47,349 nt of DNA from Spirochaetota bacterium (GTDB lineage: Bacteria > Spirochaetota > UBA12135 > COTS27 > JAFLEE01): NCBI GenBank assembly GCA_017302015.1, contig JAFLEE010000033.1:1-47349 (forward strand), written 5' to 3'. The notes under the pieces were generated by a model. The model ran no database searches, was not told the origin of the DNA, and was given only the letters and a program-made list of their open reading frames with translations. This document shows, in pieces, positions 1 through 8,626 of this stretch. Both the position numbers and the translations under genes were made by a program. Within the stretch, counting starts at the first letter, position 1. Every line of letters begins with the position of its first letter.

Positions 1-125
1 AACAACAATTCCCTGATGGTATTTCTCGAAACGGCATGATAACCTTTTTCTGCGCGATTAAATATACGCTTAGCCTCCTCTAGTCCTTGTGGTGTTTTGG
101 ATAAGGCTTCATAAATTGGCTCTAG
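1..125 (-). pseudogene. Fragment: C-terminal end of an M1 / leukotriene-A4-hydrolase-like aminopeptidase
   Basis: Read on the minus strand from 125 down to the window edge, one frame stays open for about 41 codons. It gives a peptide starting LEPIYEALSKTPQGLEEAK and continuing through RIFNRAEKGYHAVSRNTIREL. This matches the C-terminal helical domain of bacterial leukotriene-A4-hydrolase-like M1 aminopeptidases, whose ends typically read as PLY..L..TPEG...A..IF..A..GYHP....... The stretch is about 40% G+C, far below the rest of the window, and the frame ends where the GC-rich beta-helix sequence begins at about 121-126. I infer a fragment from another genome (assembly chimera), or less likely a recent insertion. 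Family recognition is from memory and not from a search. Confidence 0.55.
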
Positions 126-487
126 ACCAACCCGTCATCTACATGAGCGTCTACCTCAAGACCGACCCCTCGTCGGAAAAGACCCCCTTCCCCATCCTCA
201 ACACCATCCTCATCGAGCGGAACCTCTTCGTCGACAACCCCGGGGCGATCGCCTACGCCTGCTCGGCCGGCAACGTGGTCATCCGCGACAACGTGGTGAG
301 GAACCCGACCCCGCGCGCGGTGAACTTTCCGTACCGTGGCAGCATCGGGACGGCTTATGCCACCGGCGTCGACGTGGTCAACAACGTGTTTTGGGCCTCG
401 CCGTCTATGCCCCGCCCTGGCTTGTTCGACGATGTGGAGACCACGACCGGCGTCCATTTCGAGGGGAACGCGCTCAAGAAGCCCTGA
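125..487 (+). CDS. C-terminal end of a right-handed beta-helix (pectate-lyase-like) protein, 5' truncated
   Basis: About 120 codons remain, from GAC at 125 to the TGA at 485-487. The peptide has short repeated strands with alternating hydrophobic and small polar residues (for example ILNTILIERNLFVDNPG, GNVVIRDNVVRNP, GVDVVNNVFWA). These are typical rungs of a parallel beta-helix of the NosD/pectate-lyase type. Upstream of about 121 the same frame runs into AT-rich sequence that codes for something else on the other strand, so the N-terminus with any signal peptide and catalytic part is missing. The full beta-helix genes at 38305 and 39993 show that this fold is used elsewhere in the window. 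Substrate unknown. Confidence 0.6.
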   Translation, partial: DQPVIYMSVYLKTDPSSEKTPFPILNTILIERNLFVDNPGAIAYACSAGNVVIRDNVVRNPTPRAVNFPYRGSIGTAYATGVDVVNNVFWASPSMPRPGLFDDVETTTGVHFEGNALKKP

Positions 488-573
488 CCCCCGGCGGGGG
501 ACCCCACGGGGGGGCGGGTGATGCGAAAATCAGGGGGTCGAACCCCGACGCTCCGAACTCCCCCGAGGTCCTC

Positions 574-1443
574 GTGAAGAATTCCTTCCCCGTCATCGCC
601 TTCGCCACCGTCGTCCTCGTTTTCCTCGCCTTTTTGGCGCTCCTCTACGTGCCCCCGCTGAAGTCCTATTGGGCCAAGGAAGCGGGGGACCTCCTCGCCG
701 AAGCGGCGGACCCCGTCGGCAGCACCAACGCCCTCATCACCGAGGCCGAGGTCGACCGCCTTCCCGAGCCCATGCGCCGCTACCTCAAATTCGCCGGGGT
801 CGTCGGCAAACCGCACCTCAACCGCGTGCACCTAAAAATGCGCGGCCAATTCAAGATGGGCACCAACGCCGACTGGATGCGCGTCACCGTCGACCAGGTG
901 AGCACCCTGCAGCCCCCGGGGCGCTCCTTCTATATCCACGGGAAGCCGTGGCCCTTCGCGGCCATCTCCGGCATCGACTCCTACCGCGCCGGCGAGGGCC
1001 GCATGCGCATCCGGCTCTTCTCGCGCATCCCCCTCCTCGACGTGAAGGGGGACGAGATCACCGAATCGGCCCTGGTGACGATGCTCAACGATATGGTGCT
1101 GTTCCCCCAGGCCTTCCTCTCGACGAATATCCGCTATCAGGCCCTCGACGCCCAATCCGTCGAGGCCACCCTGGCCGTCGGCGCGCGCCGCGTCAGCGCC
1201 GTCCTCGGGATCAACGCCAAGGGGGAACTCACCAATTTCACCTCGACCAACCGTTGGCGCCTCGAGGGCAAGACCTCCGTGCGCGAGACCTGGAGCACGC
1301 CGTTCTCCCGCTACACCAATCTCGGCGGCATCCAGGTCCCCGGCCGCGGCGAGGCCATCCACTTCTACGAAGACGGGCCCTTCCCCTACGCGCGGTTCGC
1401 GGTTCCCGAACTCATCCGCTTGAACCCGACGAACCTCGAATAG
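574..1443 (+). CDS. DUF6544/DUF6920-type membrane-anchored protein
   Basis: The 289-residue protein starts with a short cytoplasmic tail and one strong membrane helix (about residues 4-26). A soluble domain follows that begins with the family signature LPEPMRRYLKFAGVVGKP and goes on with GQFKMG, WMRVTVDQ, the W-P-F pair and a C-terminal FYEDGPFPYARF strand. This pattern is that of the DUF6544/DUF6920 proteins, whose function is unknown. I chose the GTG at 574 because GAGG lies about 6 nt before it and the hydrophobic helix follows at once; the longer open frame from 391 overlaps the beta-helix gene and has no family sequence. A strong terminator follows at 1552-1578, so it is likely the last gene of its unit. 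Confidence 0.7.
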   Translation: MKNSFPVIAFATVVLVFLAFLALLYVPPLKSYWAKEAGDLLAEAADPVGSTNALITEAEVDRLPEPMRRYLKFAGVVGKPHLNRVHLKMRGQFKMGTNADWMRVTVDQVSTLQPPGRSFYIHGKPWPFAAISGIDSYRAGEGRMRIRLFSRIPLLDVKGDEITESALVTMLNDMVLFPQAFLSTNIRYQALDAQSVEATLAVGARRVSAVLGINAKGELTNFTSTNRWRLEGKTSVRETWSTPFSRYTNLGGIQVPGRGEAIHFYEDGPFPYARFAVPELIRLNPTNLE

Positions 1444-1551
1444 GGAGCTTCCTCAGACGGGGAACCGAACAGGGGAAGGGACGTCGACAGATCCCGTTCA
1501 CGCCCGTTTGGCTGGGAGCTTGGTTTTCACCCCCCTTTGAAACCGCTTTCT

Positions 1552-1578
1552 GAACCCCGTTCACACGGGGTTCCTTTT
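1552..1578 (+). terminator. Rho-independent terminator after the DUF6544 gene
   Basis: A perfect 9-bp stem, GAACCCCGT (1552-1560) with ACGGGGTTC (1565-1573), closes a 4-nt loop (TCAC). It is followed at once by CTTTT (1574-1578). It lies 108 bp after the stop codon of the plus-strand gene and faces a separate minus-strand terminator at 1625-1649. Confidence 0.85.
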
Positions 1579-1624
1579 CGCGCCACCTGATAGGGTCGGG
1601 TCAGCAATCGGCGCACCGGGGTCG

Positions 1625-1649
1625 AAAAAGTGGCCGCACCCCCGCGGCC
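1625..1649 (-). terminator. Rho-independent terminator after the beta-mannosidase gene
   Basis: Read on the minus strand, GGCCGC and GCGGCC (1649-1644 and 1637-1632) form a 6-bp GC stem with a 6-nt loop. A run of five T follows (1629-1625). It starts only 2 nt after the stop codon of the GH2 gene. With the opposing terminator at 1552-1578 it insulates the convergent pair. Confidence 0.8.
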
Positions 1650-1651
1650 CC

Positions 1652-4153
1652 CTAGGATTCGAACGAATCGAAGAGGGAGATGCAGGTGAGTTCCGATCGG
1701 ATCCGCGACGCCGCGAGCGCCGAGGGGTTCTGCTCCACCCACACCGTGCGCGTCTCGCCGGCGGCCAGGTCGAAGTAATTGTCGGAGAAGACCACGTCGG
1801 CCTTCTTGAGGTCGAGCCAGACGAAGCGGGCGAAGGATCGGGCCTTCACGTCGATGCGCACGCGCCCCTTCGCCTCCGAAACCTTCACGCGGAGGCCCGG
1901 GTCTTCCAGGGAGAGGAACTTGCTTCGGGTGAAGAACGCGCTGCCGTGGCAAACGGCGCCCTTCTTGCCGTAAAACCCGTAGACGAGGGCGGCCTCGCGT
2001 TCCATCCCATCGGCGAGCTCCCTGGTGAAATCGAGGCGGAGCGCCGCCTTGGACGAGAGGGCCCCCGCCGCGAGGGCTTTCCGCCCCTTGCGCAGGGTCC
2101 GGCCGGCGAGGGAGACCAGGGACCAGCGGAGTTCGCCGGCGACGCCCTCGCGACCCTCGTTGGAGAGGTGGATCTCGGCCGTCTTCCCGTCGACCACGGA
2201 GGAGACGAGCACATTGTCGTAGATGCGCCGGGCCAGGTAATGGAGGGCCTTCCAGCGCCCGTGGTAATCGATGCTGGCCCAGGAGGCCACCGGCCAATTG
2301 TCGTTGAATTGCCAGTAGACGCTCCCCATGCAGCGGCCCCGGTTGCGGCGCATATGCTCGATGCCGGTGCGCATGGCCTCGGCCTGGATGACCTGGGAGG
2401 CGTAGACGAGGGAGGCGAAATCCTTCGGGTAGCGCAGGTGCTGGCTGACGTAATAGAGGATCGTGCCGTTGCCCCCCGCGCAGCGCTGGTGGTCTTCCAT
2501 CACCGGGGAGAAGACGTTGCGGTCGCCGGGCTCGGTGAAGGCCTCGATGGTCTTGATCGAGGGGAACGACTCGAAGCCGAACTCGGAGAGGAAGCGGAAA
2601 TGGTGCTTGGTGTATTCCTCGAAGGGGGCGCGGCCGTGCCATACCTTCCAGAAGTGCACGTCGCCCTTGTTCGCGTCGTTGGGCGCCTCGAAATCGCCGC
2701 CCGAAGAGGGGGAGGCGGGCCAATAGTGCACGTCGGGGCAGGCCTCGCCGGCGATGGCGGGGAAGAGCGCCTGGTACTGCTCGAGGTACTCGCGCCGCTC
2801 GCGTTTCCCGGCGCCCTTCATGTTCCATTCCTCGAAGGCCCACTCCATCTCGTTATTGCCGCAGACGAGGCCGAGGCAGGCGTGGTGGCGGATGCGCACG
2901 AGGTTGTCGCGGACCTCCGCGGCGATGGAGGCGCGGAAGCGGGGATCGTCCATGGGGTAGAGGGCGCAGGCGAACATGAGGTCCTGCCAGACGAGGAGGC
3001 CCATGCGGTCGCACAAGTCGTAGAAATCGTCCACTGGGTACACCCCGCCGCCCCAGACGCGCACGCAATTATAGTTGGCCGCGACGGCCTGCTTGAGGAG
3101 CGACTCGGTGGCGGCGCGGTCGGGGCGGTTCAAGAAGACGTCTTCGGGGATATAATCGCCGCCCCGGGCGAAGATCGGCACGCCGTTGACCACGAAGGTG
3201 AACGCCTCGCCGTGGCGGTCCGGGGACCGGTCGACGGCGACCGTGCGCAGGCCCAGATCGAGGGCGCGGGATCCGAGGAGATCGCCGCCGTGGGTGCGGA
3301 CCTCGCATTCCAGCCGGTAGAGGGGCTGCGCCCCCAGGCCATGGGGCCACCAGAGTTCGGGGTTGCGGATCTCCATGCGGAAGGGGCCCGCGGCGGTGTT
3401 CGGCTCGATTTCGCCGTGGATCCCGGTCTTTTTCCCGTCGGGGGCGGTGAGCACGGCGGAGAACGTGAGGGGGATCTCGCTCCACGCCGTGAGTTCGGGG
3501 GAAATCGAGAGCGAGACGGCGCCCTTTCGGTGGACCTGCTGCACCCGCACGGAATCGAGGCGGGCGTGGGCGCGGGCCGTGAGGCGGATCGGGCGCCAGA
3601 TGCCGACATCGGGGACCTGGGGGCCCCAATCCCAGCCATAGGAGCACGAGTTCTTCCGGATATGGTTGAAGCCCTTCATCGTCTCGACCCCGCCGCCCCC
3701 GTCGAAGAGGTCGCGGCGCTTCTTCCCCTTGGCGATGAAGGCGAGGGTATTGTCGAAGGCGATTTGGATGCGGTTCTCCCCGGCCTTGAGGAGGCCGTCC
3801 ACCGGGAACGCCCAGGACCGGTGCATATTGTCGGCCTTGCCGACGAGGGTGCCGTTGACGCGGACTTCCGCCAGGGTGTCGAGCCCCTCGCACTCCAGGG
3901 TCTGGCGCACGAAGGAACCCGCCGGGAAGCCCGCGGGGATCTTGAAGGTGCGCTCGTAGATGAACACGCGGTCGGCGACGGCGGGCGCGGCCCGGTTCGC
4001 CTCGCGCCAGAAGAGGCCCTTGGGGCCGAAGGCGCCTTTCTTTTCCAGGTCGAAAAAGACGCTTCCGGGCACCTGGCCCTCGAAGCGGTACTTCCCGTCT
4101 TTCGAATGGACCCGCCACTTACCGCCGAGGTCGAGGATCGTCGTGTGTTCCAT
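1652..4153 (-). CDS. GH2 beta-mannosidase
   Basis: The 833-residue protein has the layout of family GH2 beta-mannosidases: an N-terminal sugar-binding jelly roll beginning LGGKWRVHSKDGKYRFEGQVPGS, immunoglobulin-like domains, then a TIM barrel. The acid/base is E435 in GNNEMEW and the nucleophile is E524 in SEFGFESFPS. The motif RVWGGGVYPVDDFYDLCD, just before the barrel core, is also typical. It hydrolyses terminal beta-D-mannose from oligosaccharides (family knowledge). I see no signal peptide, so it is probably cytoplasmic or periplasmic by another route. The ATG at 4153 is chosen over one 8 codons upstream because GGGGGA sits 6 nt before it. The agmatine-deiminase-like gene ends 90 bp upstream on the same strand; a terminator follows directly downstream. 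Confidence 0.9.
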   Translation of the reverse strand: MEHTTILDLGGKWRVHSKDGKYRFEGQVPGSVFFDLEKKGAFGPKGLFWREANRAAPAVADRVFIYERTFKIPAGFPAGSFVRQTLECEGLDTLAEVRVNGTLVGKADNMHRSWAFPVDGLLKAGENRIQIAFDNTLAFIAKGKKRRDLFDGGGGVETMKGFNHIRKNSCSYGWDWGPQVPDVGIWRPIRLTARAHARLDSVRVQQVHRKGAVSLSISPELTAWSEIPLTFSAVLTAPDGKKTGIHGEIEPNTAAGPFRMEIRNPELWWPHGLGAQPLYRLECEVRTHGGDLLGSRALDLGLRTVAVDRSPDRHGEAFTFVVNGVPIFARGGDYIPEDVFLNRPDRAATESLLKQAVAANYNCVRVWGGGVYPVDDFYDLCDRMGLLVWQDLMFACALYPMDDPRFRASIAAEVRDNLVRIRHHACLGLVCGNNEMEWAFEEWNMKGAGKRERREYLEQYQALFPAIAGEACPDVHYWPASPSSGGDFEAPNDANKGDVHFWKVWHGRAPFEEYTKHHFRFLSEFGFESFPSIKTIEAFTEPGDRNVFSPVMEDHQRCAGGNGTILYYVSQHLRYPKDFASLVYASQVIQAEAMRTGIEHMRRNRGRCMGSVYWQFNDNWPVASWASIDYHGRWKALHYLARRIYDNVLVSSVVDGKTAEIHLSNEGREGVAGELRWSLVSLAGRTLRKGRKALAAGALSSKAALRLDFTRELADGMEREAALVYGFYGKKGAVCHGSAFFTRSKFLSLEDPGLRVKVSEAKGRVRIDVKARSFARFVWLDLKKADVVFSDNYFDLAAGETRTVWVEQNPSALAASRIRSELTCISLFDSFES

Positions 4154-4243
4154 AGTTTCCCCCAAGAAATGGCCCATCCGCCTTGCCGGGCGGCGGGTTC
4201 CCGGGAATCGAGGAGACTCCTGGCCTCGGGAACCGAAGCAGGA

Positions 4244-5206
4244 TTATAGGATCGGCGGGCCGAAAACGGGTCGGGAGACGGAGATGGTCCAAGAGAGGCA
4301 ATTGAGGACGCCCCCATGCTGGGCGACCTCCCGGGAATCCACCCCCCTCACGTTTTCCCTGCCAAAATGCTCCCGGAAAAAACCCAGGGCCTGGTCGTCG
4401 AGGCGGTGCCCGAAGGTCGGCACAACGAGTTTGTTCCCCACGCGGAGATAATTGAGGTAGAGGCACAGCGGCCGGTCGACGTAGGGGGCCCCCAAGAGTT
4501 CGTAGCCATCCTCCTCGAGGAGCCTCTCTCCGGCGATGATGCGGGTGCGCAAATCGTGGTTGAAACTCCCCCAGGCGCCCATCCACTCGTTGACGAAGAG
4601 CTGGCGATCCTTAAAGAAGCGGACCATGCCATCGGCATGGCCGAAAGGATCCCCCGGCAGGCGCGGCAGGAGGATGGCCGGGGCCCCGAAGCCCTCCTCG
4701 AGGGCCGAAAGCAGCTCAGCCCGGGCCTTGGGGGACAACCCCGCCGCCTTTCGCCTTCGGACCGGGACTCCCGCCCCGTCCCCCAATTCTCCCCGTCGGG
4801 GGGCGCGCTCGTTTTCGGTGAGTACGGAATCGGCGAGGAGGAGGTGCCGCGGGGTGAGGACCACATTGCCGCCGTCGAGGACGACGGGGGTCCGTTTGAA
4901 GGCGGCCTCGGCCCTCCAGACGCCCCGCTCGATCTCGACGTCCGCGAACGCCGTGCGCGTCTTGCTGCCGCGGCGGTTCTTCAAATAACTGGGATCGTAG
5001 GGGTAGACCGTGAAATCGTGCCTCCCCGTCTGGATCGGCATATAATCACGGCACCAGATGTCGCGGGTCCCGCCCAGGAGGGCCCAGGGGATGGCGAGTT
5101 CGTCGCAGGCCCGGGAGAGCGCCCCGAAGAAAGCCGGGTGGGCCCCCGGCAAGAGGCCGGAGAAATAGGCGAAGTCGGTGAGGTCTTCGGTCCAACGCAT
5201 CCCCAT
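4244..5206 (-). CDS. Agmatine deiminase / bacterial peptidylarginine deiminase family protein (PF04371)
   Basis: The 320-residue protein shows the family motifs in order: TRDIWCRDYMPI (about 47-58), LDGGNVV (110-116), the catalytic GHADG (H190, D192) and the C-terminal catalytic Cys in HGGVLNCLSW (C303). Members hydrolyse the guanidinium group of agmatine (to N-carbamoylputrescine and ammonia) or of arginine residues. Two points argue for a divergent member: it is shorter than typical agmatine deiminases (about 350-370 residues), and the usual His just before the Cys is Asn here. No signal peptide is visible, which speaks against the secreted peptidylarginine deiminases. I see no other polyamine gene nearby, so the substrate is open. 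Two start codons two codons apart are possible (5206 or 5200). Confidence 0.8.
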   Translation of the reverse strand: MGMRWTEDLTDFAYFSGLLPGAHPAFFGALSRACDELAIPWALLGGTRDIWCRDYMPIQTGRHDFTVYPYDPSYLKNRRGSKTRTAFADVEIERGVWRAEAAFKRTPVVLDGGNVVLTPRHLLLADSVLTENERAPRRGELGDGAGVPVRRRKAAGLSPKARAELLSALEEGFGAPAILLPRLPGDPFGHADGMVRFFKDRQLFVNEWMGAWGSFNHDLRTRIIAGERLLEEDGYELLGAPYVDRPLCLYLNYLRVGNKLVVPTFGHRLDDQALGFFREHFGRENVRGVDSREVAQHGGVLNCLSWTISVSRPVFGPPIL

Positions 5207-5306
5207 AAGCGTGGCATGAATCGCCGACGATCATGGTCCGAGGCGCCCCCATTCGATCCCCATCCCCGCCGCCACCTTCCCCGGGCCGGGAAAGGGCCGT
5301 TTTCCA

Positions 5307-5336
5307 TTGAGCTATCCGCGGCGTACAGGGGATAAT
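5307..5336 (+). promoter_or_regulatory. Sigma70-type promoter of glnS, near-leaderless
   Basis: TTGAGC (5307-5312), an 18-nt spacer and GATAAT (5331-5336) form a plausible promoter. The start codon of glnS follows after only 8 nt, so transcription would begin within 1-2 nt of the ATG and no Shine-Dalgarno sequence fits. The -10 lies at the centre of a 13-nt inverted repeat, GGGGAT-A-ATCCCC (5328-5340). Confidence 0.55.
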
Positions 5337-5344
5337 CCCCCGCC

Positions 5345-7024
5345 ATGAGCGAACACGAAACCACCCACTTCATCGCGGAAATCGTCGAGAACGACCTCGC
5401 CTCGGGCAAGCACGCCGAGATCGTCACCCGTTTCCCCCCCGAACCCAACGGCTACCTGCACATCGGGCACGCCAAGAGCATCTGCCTCAATTTCGGCCTG
5501 GCCGGGAAATACAAGGGGCGATGCCACCTGCGCTTCGACGACACCAACCCCAGCAAGGAAGACGTCGAATACACCGAAAGCATCCAGCGCGACGTGCGGT
5601 GGCTGGGCTTCGACTGGGGGGCGCACCTCTATTTCGCCTCCGACTATTACGACCGCCTCTACGACTTCGCCGTCGCCCTCATCCGGAAGGGCAAGGCCTA
5701 CGTCTGCGACCTCTCCGCCGACGACATGCGCCGCTACCGGGGCACGCTCTCCGAGCCCGGCCAACCGAGCCCGAACCGCGACCGCGGAATCGACGAGAAC
5801 CTCGCCCTCTTCGAGCGCATGAAGGCCGGCGAGTTCCCCGAGGGCAGCCGCACGCTGCGCGCCAAGATCGACATGGCCAGCGGCAACATCAACATGCGCG
5901 ACCCGGTGATCTACCGCATCATGAACGCGGTGCACCACCGCACGGGCGACCGGTGGCGCATCTACCCGATGTACGACTTCACCCATTGCCTCTCCGATAG
6001 CCTCGAGGGCATCACCCACTCCATCTGCACCCTCGAGTTCGAGGACCACCGGCCCCTCTACGATTGGGTGCTCGACGAACTCGCCACGCCCTGCCATCCC
6101 CGGCAGATCGAGTTCGCCCGGCTCAACCTCAACTACACCGTGATGAGCAAGCGCAAGCTCCTCGAACTCGTCACCACGAAACTCGTGGGCGGATGGGACG
6201 ACCCGCGCATGCCCACGATCTCGGGCATGCGCCGCCGCGGCTACCCCCCCGAATCCATCCGCGCCTTCTGCGACAAGATCGGCGTGGCCAAGGCCAATAG
6301 CACCGTCGAGATCTCCTACCTCGAGGCGTGCGTGCGCGAAACCCTCAACCAGGGCGCGCCTCGGGCCATGGCCATCCTCGATCCCCTCAAGGTCGTCGTC
6401 GAAAATTGGCCCGAGGGGAAAATCGAATTGCTCGACGCCCCCAATAACCCCGAAGACCCCGCCGCCGGCACGCGCCCCCTCCCCTTCTCCCGCGAACTCT
6501 GGATCGAACGGGACGATTTCCGGGAAGTGCCGCCGCCCAAATATTTCCGCCTCTCCCCCGGGAGCGAGGTGCGCCTGCTCCACGCCTATTACCTGAAATG
6601 CGAGAAGGTCGTCAAAGACGGCGCGGGGAAGGTCGTCGAACTCCGCTGCACCATCGACCCCGCCACCAAGGGCGGCTGGGCCCACGACGGGCGCAAGGTG
6701 AAGGGCACCCTGCACTGGCTCGCGGCCGACCATTGCGCCCGGGCCGAGGTCCGCCTCTACGACCACCTCTTCACCGTGGCCGATCCCGGCGCCGAAGAGA
6801 AGAAGGGCCGCGATTACCGGTCGCTCTTGAACCCCGACTCCCTCAAGGTGCTCCCCGATTGCCTCGTGGAGCTCGGCCTCGCGTCGGCCAAGCCCGGCGA
6901 TCGCTTCCAATTCCAGCGCCAGGGCTATTTCTGCGCCGACCCCGACGGCACCCCGGGCAAGCCGGTCTTCAACCGAATCGTCGGACTCAAAGATGCCTGG
7001 GCCAAGATCGAGAAGAAGGCCTAA
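5345..7024 (+). CDS. glnS: Glutaminyl-tRNA synthetase
   Basis: The 559-residue protein charges tRNA-Gln with glutamine in the cytoplasm. The class I catalytic core shows the HIGH motif in [16 protein letters not shown] (H39-H42) and the KMSKS equivalent VMSKR (263-267). The stretch [31 protein letters not shown] and the tRNA-acceptor region [18 protein letters not shown] are specific to GlnRS rather than GluRS. The beta-barrel anticodon-binding half ends in [18 protein letters not shown]. Length is normal (E. coli 554). Its presence means Gln-tRNA can be made directly; no gatCAB genes are in the window. It starts close to a promoter without room for a ribosome site. Its stop codon overlaps that of the convergent downstream gene in the four bases CTAA (7021-7024). 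Confidence 0.96.
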   Translation: MSEHETTHFIAEIVENDLASGKHAEIVTRFPPEPNGYLHIGHAKSICLNFGLAGKYKGRCHLRFDDTNPSKEDVEYTESIQRDVRWLGFDWGAHLYFASDYYDRLYDFAVALIRKGKAYVCDLSADDMRRYRGTLSEPGQPSPNRDRGIDENLALFERMKAGEFPEGSRTLRAKIDMASGNINMRDPVIYRIMNAVHHRTGDRWRIYPMYDFTHCLSDSLEGITHSICTLEFEDHRPLYDWVLDELATPCHPRQIEFARLNLNYTVMSKRKLLELVTTKLVGGWDDPRMPTISGMRRRGYPPESIRAFCDKIGVAKANSTVEISYLEACVRETLNQGAPRAMAILDPLKVVVENWPEGKIELLDAPNNPEDPAAGTRPLPFSRELWIERDDFREVPPPKYFRLSPGSEVRLLHAYYLKCEKVVKDGAGKVVELRCTIDPATKGGWAHDGRKVKGTLHWLAADHCARAEVRLYDHLFTVADPGAEEKKGRDYRSLLNPDSLKVLPDCLVELGLASAKPGDRFQFQRQGYFCADPDGTPGKPVFNRIVGLKDAWAKIEKKA

Positions 7025-8049
7025 AAGCGGATCCCCGGCGTCAGGAGCAGGTGGAAGGGGTCGGGCGGATCGAGATTATTGAGGTTCTTCCCGTCGTAGG
7101 GGCTATTGATCGCCGCGGTGAACCCCACCGAGAGGGTGATCGCCGCCGGGTTCTTTTTGGCGTCGGCCGCGCTGGGCTTGACGAGCGGGAAGGCCTTGCC
7201 CACGATGAACTGGAATTTCCAGTACTGGTTATTGCCCAGGCCCTTGTCGATGCGCGCATCCACGAGCGTGTTGAGGAGCAGCGAAAACTTTCGGGAGGCG
7301 AAATCGATGCGCTCCCGCCGAGCCCGGACCCACAGGAGATCCTCGATGAGGTTCTGCGGGGAAAGGACGTGCCTGTAGCCGAACTCGAAGTTCCACGTCA
7401 AATTCCGGTAGACCGATTTGACGTCTCCCTTCAGTTTGATCTGGGCCTCGAGCCAAGGGAAGGGGAAGAGGCGGTTCTGGATGAGCATGGTGTCGCCGAA
7501 GGTGAGCACCGCGCCGCTATAGGCCATCCCCTCGGATTTGACTTCGTTCCCCGTGACGGCGAAAAAACCCTCGAGGTTCCCGCTCTCGGACGCCGGGGGC
7601 GCGTCGCCCTTGGCGAAGCCCGGGCCGGGCTTGAAGCGCAGGAAATTGCCGATGAAGAGTGAAAAGGCCCAGGGTTCGCGGTAGGTCAGCGTGAGGGATT
7701 TGACCAGGTTGAAGCTGCCCCATTGGAGGTTGGTGTAGGTCGAGTAGGCGAAGGTGCGCACCATCATCCCGCTCCAGGCCAGGGGATAGAAGCTCGCCTC
7801 GAGCACGATCGCCCGCGGGAAGAAAAAATGCCTGAGCAATTCGCGGTAGATATCCGCCTCGGCCATCGGCGGGCCCTTATTCGTGTTCCCGAACGGGGTG
7901 ATGTAGAAGTCGATGCTGGAATAATAGAGGTCGAGTTCCAGGTCGAACGCCGTGTAGGTCTTCTCCCAGACGGGGAGGATGGTCCCGGCCGGGGCCCAGG
8001 CGCTCAGGGCGGCGGCGAGTGCGAGGCCACGTAGAAACCAGCCGGACAT
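7021..8049 (-). CDS. Putative outer-membrane beta-barrel protein
   Basis: I recognise no family. The 342-residue protein begins with a clear Sec signal ([22 protein letters not shown]) and continues with many amphipathic strands that alternate aromatic and polar residues (for example [56 protein letters not shown]). It ends in [11 protein letters not shown] terminal Phe on an alternating strand is the usual beta-signal recognised by the BAM complex. I therefore infer an outer-membrane barrel of perhaps 12-14 strands with unknown function. The ATG at 8049 is preceded by AAGGA and fits the signal peptide; the open frame extends further but without protein-like sequence. An exact TATAAT lies 46 nt upstream. 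Its stop overlaps that of glnS. Confidence 0.6.
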   Translation of the reverse strand: MSGWFLRGLALAAALSAWAPAGTILPVWEKTYTAFDLELDLYYSSIDFYITPFGNTNKGPPMAEADIYRELLRHFFFPRAIVLEASFYPLAWSGMMVRTFAYSTYTNLQWGSFNLVKSLTLTYREPWAFSLFIGNFLRFKPGPGFAKGDAPPASESGNLEGFFAVTGNEVKSEGMAYSGAVLTFGDTMLIQNRLFPFPWLEAQIKLKGDVKSVYRNLTWNFEFGYRHVLSPQNLIEDLLWVRARRERIDFASRKFSLLLNTLVDARIDKGLGNNQYWKFQFIVGKAFPLVKPSAADAKKNPAAITLSVGFTAAINSPYDGKNLNNLDPPDPFHLLLTPGIRF

Positions 8050-8094
8050 CGGGATCCTTCCAACGGGGGTCGGCGCATCTGGAGTTTGCCCCCC

Positions 8095-8100
8095 ATTATA
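8095..8100 (-). promoter_or_regulatory. -10 hexamer for the outer-membrane protein gene
   Basis: A perfect TATAAT on the minus strand lies 46 nt before the ATG at 8049. It leaves room for a short leader with the AAGGA ribosome site. No good -35 is visible (the best is TTTCTG at a 16-nt spacing). It is divergent from the -10 at 8228. Confidence 0.45.
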
Positions 8101-8227
8101 CTTTCGGAGAAATCGACAGAAAGACGCGCGCCGATCCAATCCGGATATCATCGCCCACAATTCTCTCCATGCCCATGGTGGGCGGCGGCTCCCCCTTTTC
8201 ATTGCGGCATTCCCCATGACGGAAGCC

Positions 8228-8233
8228 TATAAT
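8228..8233 (+). promoter_or_regulatory. -10 hexamer for the small lipoprotein gene
   Basis: A perfect TATAAT lies 27 nt before the ATG at 8261. TTGCGG at 8202-8207 could be a -35, but the spacing would be 20 nt, which is too long. The -10 is the only strong element. Confidence 0.45.
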
Positions 8234-8260
8234 AGGGGCGTTCGACCCCACCGGTATTTC

Positions 8261-8626
8261 ATGAAGCAAAAAAAACTCGTCCTGCTTTTTCCGCTCCTCG
8301 TCGCCGCCTGCGCGCCTGAATTGCGATTCTCCAATAGCGCAGCCGCATCCTTCCAGGATCGGGGCGAGAGTTCCGCCCAGGCCCAAGCCGGCTTTGCGTC
8401 CTGGGATGTCCTTCGCCTGAAGAACGGCCAGACGACCGCCTACCGCGCCCTCGATAGCGACGGGGTCGGGGGTTGGATCGGCGCCGGCAACCTGGTCTTG
8501 AAGGGCGCGGAAAACACGAACCGACCGCTCTCCTTCCATCTCACTGCGGGGTTCCCGCCCGTGCCCTTCAAGCGCTATACCTGGGACCTCGCCCCCGGAA
8601 GCAACGGGAGCATCCGGGAGGATTAA
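8261..8626 (+). CDS. Small putative lipoprotein of unknown function
   Basis: The 121-residue protein starts MKQKKLVLLFPLLVAACAPELRF: a positively charged start, a hydrophobic core and a lipobox LVAAC with Cys at 17, so it should be lipid-anchored. The mature part is a mix of short beta strands (WDVLRLKNGQTTAYRAL, GAGNLVLKGAENTNRPLSFHL) and I recognise no domain. The start is set by the signal peptide; a perfect -10 lies 27 nt upstream. Its TAA stop (8624-8626) overlaps the stop of the convergent transglutaminase-like gene in the palindrome TTAA. Because both genes are secreted, they may act in the same compartment, but this is a guess. Confidence 0.6.
   Translation: MKQKKLVLLFPLLVAACAPELRFSNSAAASFQDRGESSAQAQAGFASWDVLRLKNGQTTAYRALDSDGVGGWIGAGNLVLKGAENTNRPLSFHLTAGFPPVPFKRYTWDLAPGSNGSIRED

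Noticed and set aside
391-573. A 61-codon N-terminal extension of the DUF6544 protein from 391
   Set aside because: It overlaps the beta-helix gene in another frame and puts a charged, low-complexity stretch before the membrane helix. The GTG at 574 has a ribosome site.
1656-1669. GATTCGAACGAATC inverted repeat next to the GH2 stop codon
   Set aside because: It encodes the last residues of the beta-mannosidase (FDSFES region). The real terminator is the separate hairpin with a T run at 1625-1649.
4243-4248. A TATAAT on the minus strand before the GH2 gene
   Set aside because: It overlaps the stop codon of the deiminase gene and has no -35, so it may be chance; the GH2 gene may be transcribed from upstream.
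1946-4249. A 767-codon plus-strand frame opposite the GH2 gene, and similar long frames at 10785-12941, 25994-27856 and 34815-37559
   Set aside because: High G+C leaves antisense frames open. These translations are low-complexity (Gly, Ala, Arg, Glu, Val) without recognisable motifs, while the opposite strand encodes clear families.
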